This document shows, piece after piece, positions 1 through 5,063 of a stretch of DNA of 5,063 nucleotides (the stretch's first letter is position 1; each line of letters opens with the position of its first letter). The translations under genes were made by a program, and so were the position numbers. The notes under the pieces were generated by a model that was given only the letters and a program-made list of their open reading frames with translations, did not search any database and had not been told where the DNA came from. This DNA comes from an uncultured Chloroflexota bacterium (GTDB taxonomy: Bacteria; Chloroflexota; Anaerolineae; Aggregatilineales; Phototrophicaceae): the NCBI GenBank assembly GCA_937864975.1, contig CALMDI010000684.1, forward strand, positions 1-5,063, written 5' to 3'.

Positions 1-884
1 AACATGGGCAGGTCGGTGTTGGTCAGGAACGTGCCCATGTTCACGCCGGGCAGGCGCAGGGTGGTCACACCGGCTTCGCCTTCAAGGGCTGCAAAGTCGT
101 CGGCGGGGACTTCAGGTACGATATCGACGGTGTTATTCAGCAGTTCGGTGATATGAACGGTCGCTTCGGGGATGATGCGCCAGATGTAGTTGGTGATGTT
201 GGCGCGCCCGCCGAAGTAGTCGTCAAAGGCTTCGTAGGTGATGGATTCGTCACGCGCCCATTCGACCAGCCGATAGGGACCCGTGCCGATGGGGGCGGTT
301 GCCTGCGAACTGGTGTTGAACTCGGCAACCGGAACGTCCGCGAGTACGTGCTCCGGCATGATGTAGCGCTGCCCGACCGTGGCGAGGAACAGGGCGTTCG
401 GCTCGACGGTCGTGAAGGAAATGGTCTGCGGGTCGATGACCTGCACGCCCTCGACCTGATCGGCTGCGCCGCTCTGCTTTTCCGTCGCGCCCAGGATGGT
501 CTCATCGAACGCGCTGCCGGTGTAGGCGGGGTCGGCGGAATACTCAAAGGTGAACTTCACATCGTCCGCGGTGAACGGCTCCCCGTCGTGCCACAGCACG
601 TCGTCGCGCAGGCTGAACGTCCAGGTGCGCTCGTCGTCCGTCACTTCCCACGACTCCGCCAGCCCGCCGACGAAGTTGCCCTCGGCATCGGTGGTGACGA
701 GGCTGTTGTAGATGGGCGCCATCGCGTAGCTCGCGGTCGCGGTGGCGGCGTAATCGACAAACAGCGAGTCGGGCTGGCGTGTGAATGCCAGGATAACGGT
801 GTCCGGCGTGGCAGCCTGGGACGTGACGACGGAGACAGACAATATCGTCGTCAGCAACAGCAGAAAGACAAGTGTGCGTTTCAT
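1..884 (-). CDS. ABC-transporter substrate-binding protein, family 5 (peptide/nickel type), N-terminal part
   Basis: Partial gene: reading starts at ATG 884-882 and stays open for 294 codons to the left edge, where full-length members (about 500-600 residues) would continue. The product is the extracytoplasmic ligand-binding component of a Dpp/Opp-type ABC importer. Residues 1-25 form a Sec signal: MKR, a hydrophobic core at about 4-20, and a likely cleavage after SQA (residue 24). There is no lipobox cysteine, and I see no cysteine anywhere in the visible part, so it is probably soluble or held by another means. Family-5 hallmarks follow: GLAESWEV (74-81), WTFSLRDDVLWHDGEPFTADDV (88-109, split here as WTFSLRDDV and LWHDGEPFTADDV) and GTGPYRL (200-206). 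A good ribosome-binding site lies 8 nt upstream. It is 76 nt downstream of an amidohydrolase gene, which suggests peptide or amide uptake. Permease and ATPase genes would be expected beyond the left edge. The ligand cannot be read from the sequence. Confidence 0.93.
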   Translation of the reverse strand, partial: MKRTLVFLLLLTTILSVSVVTSQAATPDTVILAFTRQPDSLFVDYAATATASYAMAPIYNSLVTTDAEGNFVGGLAESWEVTDDERTWTFSLRDDVLWHDGEPFTADDVKFTFEYSADPAYTGSAFDETILGATEKQSGAADQVEGVQVIDPQTISFTTVEPNALFLATVGQRYIMPEHVLADVPVAEFNTSSQATAPIGTGPYRLVEWARDESITYEAFDDYFGGRANITNYIWRIIPEATVHITELLNNTVDIVPEVPADDFAALEGEAGVTTLRLPGVNMGTFLTNTDLPM

Positions 885-891
885 ATTCCGA

Positions 892-899
892 TCTCCTCT
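892..899 (-). promoter_or_regulatory. Ribosome-binding site of the substrate-binding protein gene
   Basis: The minus strand reads AGAGGAGA here, with the GGAG core at 896-893, 8 nt before ATG 884-882. This supports that start over any internal ATG, and the Sec signal peptide that begins at this ATG agrees. Confidence 0.8.
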
Positions 900-905
900 A
901 TCTAA

Positions 906-933
906 ATTCAAGACTATTCAAACGATTCAAACG
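906..933 (-). repeat. Perfect 9-bp tandem repeat with a degenerate third copy, upstream of the binding-protein gene
   Basis: On the minus strand CGTTTGAAT occurs twice in direct succession (933-925 and 924-916), followed by a third related unit, AGTCTTGAAT (915-906). TTGAAT is thus repeated at steps of 9 and 10 nt, about one helical turn. The stretch is AT-rich against a GC-rich background and ends 21 nt before the start codon. Direct repeats at helical spacing can be binding sites for an activator or repressor. TTGAAT also matches four of six bases of a -35 box (TTGACA), but no good -10 element sits at the right distance. Simple slippage duplication is an equally valid explanation. Confidence 0.6.
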
Positions 934-946
934 CGGGACGATGCAG

Positions 947-958
947 CCGCTTCTGCGG
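947..958 (-). other. Short hairpin just after the amidohydrolase stop, probably not a functional terminator
   Basis: CCGC-AGAA-GCGG on the minus strand can form a 4-bp GC stem with a tetraloop, beginning 3 nt after the TAG stop (963-961). No T-run follows, so it does not look like an intrinsic terminator. At most it could slow polymerase or shield the 3' end of a processed transcript. Confidence 0.2.
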
Positions 959-960
959 GG

Positions 961-2202
961 CTACATACGGCGGTCTGCCACGATAGCGCCATCCTTGATG
1001 ACCAGCGGGATGCAGCTCAGGTCTTTGAGGACGCGAATGTCATCCAGCGGGTCGCCATCGACGACGATCATATCGGCAAGCTTGCCTTCTTCAATCGTCC
1101 CGATGTCGTCCAACATGCCGAGGTTTTCCGCGCCGTTCCGCGTGGCGGCGACGAGCGCGTCCATCGGCGTGAGACCGTATTCGACCAGAAGCTCAAGCTC
1201 GCGGGCGTTGCCGCCGTGATAGACGCCCGGCATGGCGGCGTCGGTGCCGAGAGCGATTTTGACGCCGATGCGTTTCGCGCCCTCGATCATTTTCGGCGCC
1301 TGCTCCGCCAGATAGCGCACCTGTTTTTCCGAGCCGGGGAATGCCCAGCGCCCGCGCTCGATAATGTCCAGCGCGGCGGGGTTGACCGACAGGGTGGGGC
1401 AGAGGTAGGTACCGCGCTCTGCCATCATTTCCAGCGCTTCGTCGTCCATCGGGAAACCGTGCTCAATTGAGTCAACGCCCGCCCGGATCGAGTTTTTGAT
1501 GCCCTCGATGCTGGAATGGGCGTGGACATGAACGCGCAAGCCCGCGCGATGCGCTTCTTCCACGCCGACCGCCATTTCTTCGGTCGTGTAACCGGGACGC
1601 CCGCGGAAAGGGGGCGAGAACGCCGCGCGCGTGCCGCCCATGTATTTGATGACATCCGCGCCCGCCGCGACCTGCTGGCGAACCGCCTTGAGAATTTCCT
1701 GCGGTCCGTCCGCGACAATCGCCATCTCCGGGTATTCGGTGCCGTGACCGCCGGTGAGGGTGATGCACAAGCCGGACGCGCGCAGGCGCGGACCGACAAA
1801 TTCGCCCTCGGCGATGGCGTCCCGCAGCGGGAAGACCATATCGTTGGGCGCCATCAAGTCCTGAATGGTGGTGAAGCCTGCTGCAAGCGTGTCCTGCGCC
1901 GCCTGAAGCGCGAACAGCAGGTTGCGCGCCTTGTAGTAGGCATTGTCCTTGATGGGGATGCGGGTCTGGCGCTGTGGCTTGGCGTCCGGGTCGGGGTTGC
2001 CCCAGATATGCACGTGACAGTCGATGAGACCGGGCAGGAGCGTTTTGCCCTGAAGGTCGATTCGCGGAGTGTTCGGGGGCGGGTTCAGCGATGCTTCCGC
2101 GCCGACGCCGACAATTCGATTGCCGTCAATCAGGACAGCCTGATTGGGGCGGGGCGGCGCTCCCGTTCCGTCGAGAAGTCGCGCGTTCGTCAAAAGCTGC
2201 AT
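961..2202 (-). CDS. Metal-dependent amidohydrolase, imidazolonepropionase-like / Xaa-Pro dipeptidase-like
   Basis: A 413-residue cytoplasmic enzyme without a signal peptide, full length for its family. It has the small N-terminal beta domain (about 1-55), the TIM-barrel core, and a C-terminal return to the beta domain (EEGKLADMIVVDGDPLDD, 371-388). The binuclear metal site of subtype-I amidohydrolases is complete: HVH (H63, H65), the lysine expected to be carboxylated in ADVIKY (K186), HAH (H227), IEHG (H248) and the GTD aspartate (D321). TLTGGHG (148-154) is also typical. Characterised relatives hydrolyse Xaa-Pro, Xaa-Arg or Xaa-Lys dipeptides and N-acyl derivatives; the substrate here is unknown. 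I chose ATG 2202-2200 because GGAG lies 7 nt upstream; an in-frame ATG at 2220 would add six residues but has no ribosome-binding site. It lies 68 nt after the acyl-CoA ligase and upstream of a peptide-type binding protein, which fits cleavage of an imported peptide or amide. Confidence 0.93.
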   Translation of the reverse strand: MQLLTNARLLDGTGAPPRPNQAVLIDGNRIVGVGAEASLNPPPNTPRIDLQGKTLLPGLIDCHVHIWGNPDPDAKPQRQTRIPIKDNAYYKARNLLFALQAAQDTLAAGFTTIQDLMAPNDMVFPLRDAIAEGEFVGPRLRASGLCITLTGGHGTEYPEMAIVADGPQEILKAVRQQVAAGADVIKYMGGTRAAFSPPFRGRPGYTTEEMAVGVEEAHRAGLRVHVHAHSSIEGIKNSIRAGVDSIEHGFPMDDEALEMMAERGTYLCPTLSVNPAALDIIERGRWAFPGSEKQVRYLAEQAPKMIEGAKRIGVKIALGTDAAMPGVYHGGNARELELLVEYGLTPMDALVAATRNGAENLGMLDDIGTIEEGKLADMIVVDGDPLDDIRVLKDLSCIPLVIKDGAIVADRRM

Positions 2203-2209
2203 GTGTTTT

Positions 2210-2213
2210 CTCC
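2210..2213 (-). promoter_or_regulatory. Ribosome-binding site that fixes the amidohydrolase start
   Basis: The minus strand reads TTGGAGAAAACAC and then ATG (2202-2200), so the GGAG core is 7 nt from this ATG. The alternative ATG at 2220-2218 has only TGTGACGCG before it and no purine-rich core. The protein therefore most likely begins MQLLTNARLLDG. Confidence 0.75.
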
Positions 2214-2237
2214 AACTCATCGCGTCACAGGCGGTCG

Positions 2238-2249
2238 ATACAGGTGTAT
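2238..2249. repeat. Small inverted repeat in the ligase-amidohydrolase gap
   Basis: ATACA (2238-2242) and TGTAT (2245-2249) form an imperfect palindrome with a 2-nt centre, inside the 68-nt gap and 36 nt before the amidohydrolase start. It could be a half-turn operator, but arms of 5 bp are short enough to arise by chance, and no promoter boxes are evident around it. The rest of the gap shows no other structure apart from the ribosome-binding site. Confidence 0.25.
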
Positions 2250-2270
2250 TGCATGTCGTTCGTTGCGCGC

Positions 2271-3851
2271 TCAGCCCGAACCGCCGACGATGCCTTCAGG
2301 CAGCAGGCGCTTCGCTTCTTCGGTGAGCCATTTACGGTCAATCTTGTTCGTGCCGGACACGGGCAGACGATCCACGAAAAAGATGCGCCGTGGATGCGCG
2401 TACGCGGGTCCCCGTTCCAGAAAGTGCTTCTTCAACTCGTCTTCTGTCGCCTGCGCGTCCTTGTGCAGCACCACCCAGGCGACCGGCGCCTGCCCCTTGA
2501 CCTGATGCGGTGTGGCGACGACGCAGACATCCGCGATGGAAGGATGGGTGAGCAGGATGGTTTCGACTTCCTTAGGGTAGATGTTTTCCCCGCCGCAGTT
2601 AATCATGTCGTCTTTGCGCCCGCGGAAGTAAATGTACCCCTGCGCGTCGGCGGACATCAAATCGCCGGTACGGAGCCAGCCATCAGGCGTCAGGCGTTCG
2701 GCGGTCACGTCCGGCTGCTTGTAGAAGCCGAGGGTATTGGCGGGTCCCCGGCTCCACAACTCACCGACCTCGTCGGGCGCGCAATCGCGGGTGGGATCGT
2801 CCAGATCGACAATGCGGACTTCGACGCCGGGAACCGGCAGCCCGGTGCTGCCGAGCTTCTTGATGCCCCAGCGCGGCGTAATCACGTTCGCGCCCGCTTC
2901 CGTCAGCCCGTAGGTCTCGCAGACCTCGCAGCCAAAGACGCGCTTCATCTCGTGCATCAGCTCTTCGGGCACAGGCGCCGAGCCGCACAGCAGCAGATCA
3001 ATCGAGCGGACTTCGTACTTTTTCAACGCCTCGCGCTGAGCCAGCAGCAGACTGAACATCGAGGGCGTTCCCGACATATACGTAGGGCGATAGCGGTCGA
3101 TGGCGGCGAGAACGGGCACGGCGTCGAAGCCGGGCAGGATTGCCAGCCCACCGCCGACGCGAAGCATGGGCAGCATCGAACTCCACAGCGCGTTGGCATG
3201 GTACAACGGTCCGATCACGAGCGCTTTATCGCGCTCATCGTGCATCATCGTGTGCACCGAGGATTCGGCGGTAAACCACTTGCTGGCATGGCTCAACAAG
3301 CAGCCCTTCGGTTGCCCCGTCGAGCCTGAAGTGTACATGAGCATGGCAACGTCGTCATCGTCCACCTCGACGGTTGCGAAGTTGGGGAAAGCGTCGCCGT
3401 GCAGGCGTTCGTAGTCCTCGCCCCCTTCGAGATTTGTCTCGCCGACGATGAGGAGCCGCTCGACGGCGGGCACGGCGTTACGAACGGCAATCGCCTTCTC
3501 GGCAAGATCGCTGGTCGTAATCAGGATGCGCGCCTCGCTGTGACTCGTAATGTAACTCAGGGCGTCGACGCCGAGCTTGATGTTGATGGGAACCGCTACC
3601 GCGCCCGTTCGCAGCGCGCCGAGCAAACATTCCGCGAAGCGGTAATCGTTGCTCATCAGCAGCGCGACTTTGTCGCCCCGGCGAATGCCCAGGCGATGCA
3701 GCAGGCTGGCGGCGCGCCGCGCGCGCTCCTCAAGCTGGGCGTACGTCAGCGTGAGATCGCCCTGTTCGATGGCGACTTTTTCAGGATAGAGGCGAACGGC
3801 TTGCCAGAAGACTTCACCGAAGTTCGCGGGAGACCATCGCTGCGTCGTCAT
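2271..3851 (-). CDS. Acyl-CoA synthetase (AMP-forming), ANL superfamily
   Basis: A complete 526-residue adenylate-forming ligase: it activates a carboxylic acid with ATP to an acyl-AMP, then transfers it to CoA. The core motifs are present in order: phosphate loop YTSGSTGQPKG (173-183), PLYHANA (215-221), YGLTEAG (314-320), the TGD aspartate in GWLRTGDL (391-398, D397), the hinge GRKDDMINCGGENIYP (411-426), and the catalytic C-terminal lysine in GTNKIDR (K503). No signal peptide or membrane segment is visible, so it should be cytoplasmic. PLYHANA and GTNKIDR recall the FadD13 and carnitine-CoA ligase (CaiC-like) groups, but this is recall rather than a search result, and chain length or aromatic preference cannot be read here. 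ATG 3851-3849 overlaps the TGA of the upstream reductase as ATGA. A weaker AAGGTG lies 11 nt upstream, so translation is probably coupled. Confident as an acyl-CoA ligase, not in its substrate. Confidence 0.95.
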   Translation of the reverse strand: MTTQRWSPANFGEVFWQAVRLYPEKVAIEQGDLTLTYAQLEERARRAASLLHRLGIRRGDKVALLMSNDYRFAECLLGALRTGAVAVPINIKLGVDALSYITSHSEARILITTSDLAEKAIAVRNAVPAVERLLIVGETNLEGGEDYERLHGDAFPNFATVEVDDDDVAMLMYTSGSTGQPKGCLLSHASKWFTAESSVHTMMHDERDKALVIGPLYHANALWSSMLPMLRVGGGLAILPGFDAVPVLAAIDRYRPTYMSGTPSMFSLLLAQREALKKYEVRSIDLLLCGSAPVPEELMHEMKRVFGCEVCETYGLTEAGANVITPRWGIKKLGSTGLPVPGVEVRIVDLDDPTRDCAPDEVGELWSRGPANTLGFYKQPDVTAERLTPDGWLRTGDLMSADAQGYIYFRGRKDDMINCGGENIYPKEVETILLTHPSIADVCVVATPHQVKGQAPVAWVVLHKDAQATEDELKKHFLERGPAYAHPRRIFFVDRLPVSGTNKIDRKWLTEEAKRLLPEGIVGGSG

Positions 3852-4843
3852 GGCGTGATAATCACCTTGCCAAAGACCTCGCGGTCTTCCAGCAGGCGGT
3901 GCCCCTCGCGCGTGTCCTCCAGCGGGAGCACGCGGTCGATCACCGGCTTGATCTTTCCTGCGCGCACGGCGTCGACAAGCTGAATCAGGTCGTCGCGCTG
4001 CCAGCCGTCGGAGCCGAGAATGTCCAGTTCCTTGCGCCAGATATAGCGAATATCGGTCTGTGGGTCATAGCCCGCCGTCGCGCCGCAGGTCAGCAGCCGC
4101 CCGCCATGTTTGACGCATTTCAGGCTCTTGACCCAGGTGTCGCCGCCCGTGTAATTGACGACCACATCGACGCCTGCGCCATCCGTCAGACCGCGGACGT
4201 AACGGTGAAAGTCGGGCTGCTCGACGTAGTTGACGAGCACGTCCGCGCCGAGCGCTTGCAGGCGCGCGAGCTTATCCTCGCTGCTTGCCGCGGCATAGAC
4301 CACGCAGCCCTGCATTTTGGCAATCTGAACCGCGCCCGTGCCCACGCCGCCGCTCGCGCCGAGGATGAGCACATGTTCCCCCGCGCGGAGTCTGCCGCGC
4401 GTGATGAGCATTCGCCACGCCGTTCCGTAGGCGATGGGCAGGGCAGCGGCGGCTTCAAAGGAGACGTCGTCGGGCAGGGGAATTGCGTTTTCAGCCGGGA
4501 CGCTGATGTACTCCGCCAGCCCGCCGGTCGTGTTTTCGCCAAGCGCGCCGATTTCGCCGTTCGGGAGGGTTACGGCGGGGTCGATCAGGACGCGCTGTCC
4601 CACCTTGAGATGATAGACACCCTCGCCAAGCTCGTGAACGACGCCCGCAATATCGCCGCCGCCAATGCGGGGGAGGTCGATGGGAAGTCCCGGCATCCCG
4701 CGACGGACGAAAATGTCGAGATAGTTCAAACCACAGGCTTTAACATTGACGACGATCTCGCCCGATTGGGCGATGGGCTTGGCGACGTCTTCGAGAATCA
4801 GTTTGTCCAGACCGCCATGCTCATGAATCAATACGGCGCGCAT
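3848..4843 (-). CDS. Zinc-free MDR-family NAD(P)H-dependent oxidoreductase (quinone/enoyl reductase type)
   Basis: A complete 331-residue medium-chain dehydrogenase/reductase. The N-terminal GroES-like domain (about 1-125) contains ACGLNYLD (36-43), and the Rossmann domain has the nucleotide-binding loop GASGGVG (162-168), then AASSEDKLARLQALGAD (about 185-201). The zinc-alcohol-dehydrogenase GHE motif is replaced by GGGDIAGVV (61-69), and the loop at 88-112 has no cysteines in place of the usual four structural-zinc cysteines, so catalytic and structural zinc are both predicted absent. Such proteins reduce quinones, enals or enoyl thioesters with NAD(P)H; beside an acyl-CoA ligase, an enoyl-CoA or unsaturated acyl substrate is an attractive inference. 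I chose ATG 4843-4841, with AGGAG (4855-4851) 7 nt upstream. A TTG one codon earlier is in frame but less likely. The start overlaps the thioesterase stop by 1 nt (TGATG) and the end overlaps the ligase start by 4 nt. Confidence 0.93.
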   Translation of the reverse strand: MRAVLIHEHGGLDKLILEDVAKPIAQSGEIVVNVKACGLNYLDIFVRRGMPGLPIDLPRIGGGDIAGVVHELGEGVYHLKVGQRVLIDPAVTLPNGEIGALGENTTGGLAEYISVPAENAIPLPDDVSFEAAAALPIAYGTAWRMLITRGRLRAGEHVLILGASGGVGTGAVQIAKMQGCVVYAAASSEDKLARLQALGADVLVNYVEQPDFHRYVRGLTDGAGVDVVVNYTGGDTWVKSLKCVKHGGRLLTCGATAGYDPQTDIRYIWRKELDILGSDGWQRDDLIQLVDAVRAGKIKPVIDRVLPLEDTREGHRLLEDREVFGKVIITP

Positions 4844-5063
4844 CAAGCTTCTCCTGCGCTCCGGGAAAGGGACTGGCGTTCGGGCGCGTTAGTGACGACT
4901 TTCGCGCGCGCGACCGCGATCAGCCGACCGTCCGCGCCGCGGATTTCGACGTCCGCGAGACCGAGAGTGCGCCCCGCCTTCGTGGTCTTGCCGACCGCGG
5001 TCAGGTCGCCCGGCGGCGCCATTCGCACGGAACCGACCTGCAGATCACTACGCGGGACGCCAG
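4843..5063 (-). CDS. PaaI-like hotdog-fold thioesterase, C-terminal part
   Basis: Partial gene: the frame is open from the right edge to TGA 4845-4843 and encodes 72 visible residues; family members are usually about 130-150 residues, so about half is missing. A GTG at 5028 is an internal codon, because the frame continues upstream without a stop through GVPRSDLQVGS. The pattern LQVGSVRMAPPGDLTAVGK, TKAGRTLGLADVEIR and GADGRLIAVARAKVV matches the last beta strands of acyl-CoA thioesterases, with the usual GR turn and the DGRL/IAVARA final strand. The tail PERQSLSRSAGEA extends beyond the expected fold and is not informative. These enzymes hydrolyse acyl- or aryl-CoA esters; the catalytic Asp/Glu region lies outside the window. 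It is the first visible gene of the thioesterase-reductase-ligase cluster, translationally coupled to the reductase. Confidence 0.85.
   Translation of the reverse strand, partial: GVPRSDLQVGSVRMAPPGDLTAVGKTTKAGRTLGLADVEIRGADGRLIAVARAKVVTNAPERQSLSRSAGEA
4851..4855 (-). promoter_or_regulatory. Ribosome-binding site of the MDR oxidoreductase, inside the thioesterase 3' end
   Basis: AGGAG lies 7 nt before ATG 4843-4841 (minus strand AGGAGAAGCTTG then ATG) and within the last codons of the thioesterase. This supports the ATG rather than the in-frame TTG at 4846, and with the TGATG junction implies coupled translation. Confidence 0.75.

Noticed and set aside
153..905. A 250-codon plus-strand open frame opposite the binding-protein gene
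   Set aside because: The minus strand encodes a clear family-5 binding protein with signal peptide and motifs; the plus-strand product is valine/glycine/arginine-rich with no recognisable fold.
902..930. Sigma-70 promoter using TTGAAT as the -35 box
   Set aside because: The hexamer 17-18 nt downstream (ATTTAG or TTTAGA) matches the -10 consensus poorly, so I describe only the repeat and do not call a promoter.
947..958. Intrinsic terminator after the amidohydrolase gene
   Set aside because: The stem is only 4 bp and no T-run follows, so termination is not supported.
961..2220. Longer amidohydrolase form starting at ATG 2220
   Set aside because: No Shine-Dalgarno precedes it, while ATG 2202 has GGAG at ideal spacing and matches the usual N-terminus of the family.
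1516..2505. A 329-codon plus-strand open frame opposite the amidohydrolase
   Set aside because: It is antisense to conserved coding sequence, has Arg-rich composition and no domain. The open frame results from the codon bias of the real gene.
2091..3329. A 412-codon plus-strand open frame opposite the ligase and amidohydrolase genes
   Set aside because: It lies antisense to two genes with complete catalytic motifs and spans their boundary. The translation is rich in Arg, Gln and His with no recognisable domain, as expected from antisense frames in GC-rich DNA.
4843..5028. A small 61-residue gene starting at GTG 5028
   Set aside because: The frame continues upstream to the window edge, and the added residues fit the thioesterase fold, so this is the tail of a longer gene.

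Overview
The window is a compact run of five genes, all on the minus strand, with two cut by the window edges. The sequence is GC-rich (my impression is roughly 60%), starts are preceded by Shine-Dalgarno GGAG cores, and codon use is similar throughout, so this looks like an ordinary bacterial chromosome. The mix of a family-5 solute-binding protein, an imidazolonepropionase-like amidohydrolase and acyl-CoA genes would suit a free-living heterotroph, for example in Chloroflexota, Actinomycetota or Pseudomonadota. Nothing here fixes the phylum.

Layout in the direction of transcription (right to left): (1) the C-terminal half of a PaaI-like hotdog thioesterase (4843-5063, start lies outside the window); (2) a zinc-free MDR-family NAD(P)H quinone/enoyl reductase (3848-4843); (3) an acyl-CoA synthetase of the ANL superfamily (2271-3851); (4) a metal-dependent amidohydrolase of the Xaa-Pro dipeptidase/imidazolonepropionase-like type (961-2202); (5) the N-terminal half of a secreted family-5 ABC-transporter substrate-binding protein (1-884, running off the left edge). 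Genes 1-3 are tightly coupled, with a 1-nt TGATG overlap and a 4-nt ATGA overlap. Genes 4 and 5 follow after gaps of 68 and 76 nt.

Read together, genes 1-3 look like an acyl-CoA module: activation of a carboxylic acid, reduction of a double bond or carbonyl, and release or hydrolysis of a thioester. Genes 4-5 look like a peptide or amide uptake and hydrolysis module. One testable inference is that the binding protein captures a peptide or N-acyl amide, the amidohydrolase releases a carboxylic acid from it, and the ligase activates that acid to its CoA ester. The sequence does not show the substrate.

The two intergenic gaps are the only non-coding DNA. The 76-nt gap before the binding-protein gene contains an AT-rich perfect 9-bp tandem repeat with a degenerate third copy, the most distinctive non-coding structure in the window. 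I found no RNA gene, CRISPR array, mobile element or convincing terminator. I see no strong evidence for a previously undescribed system; the most unusual aspect is the combination of gene families.
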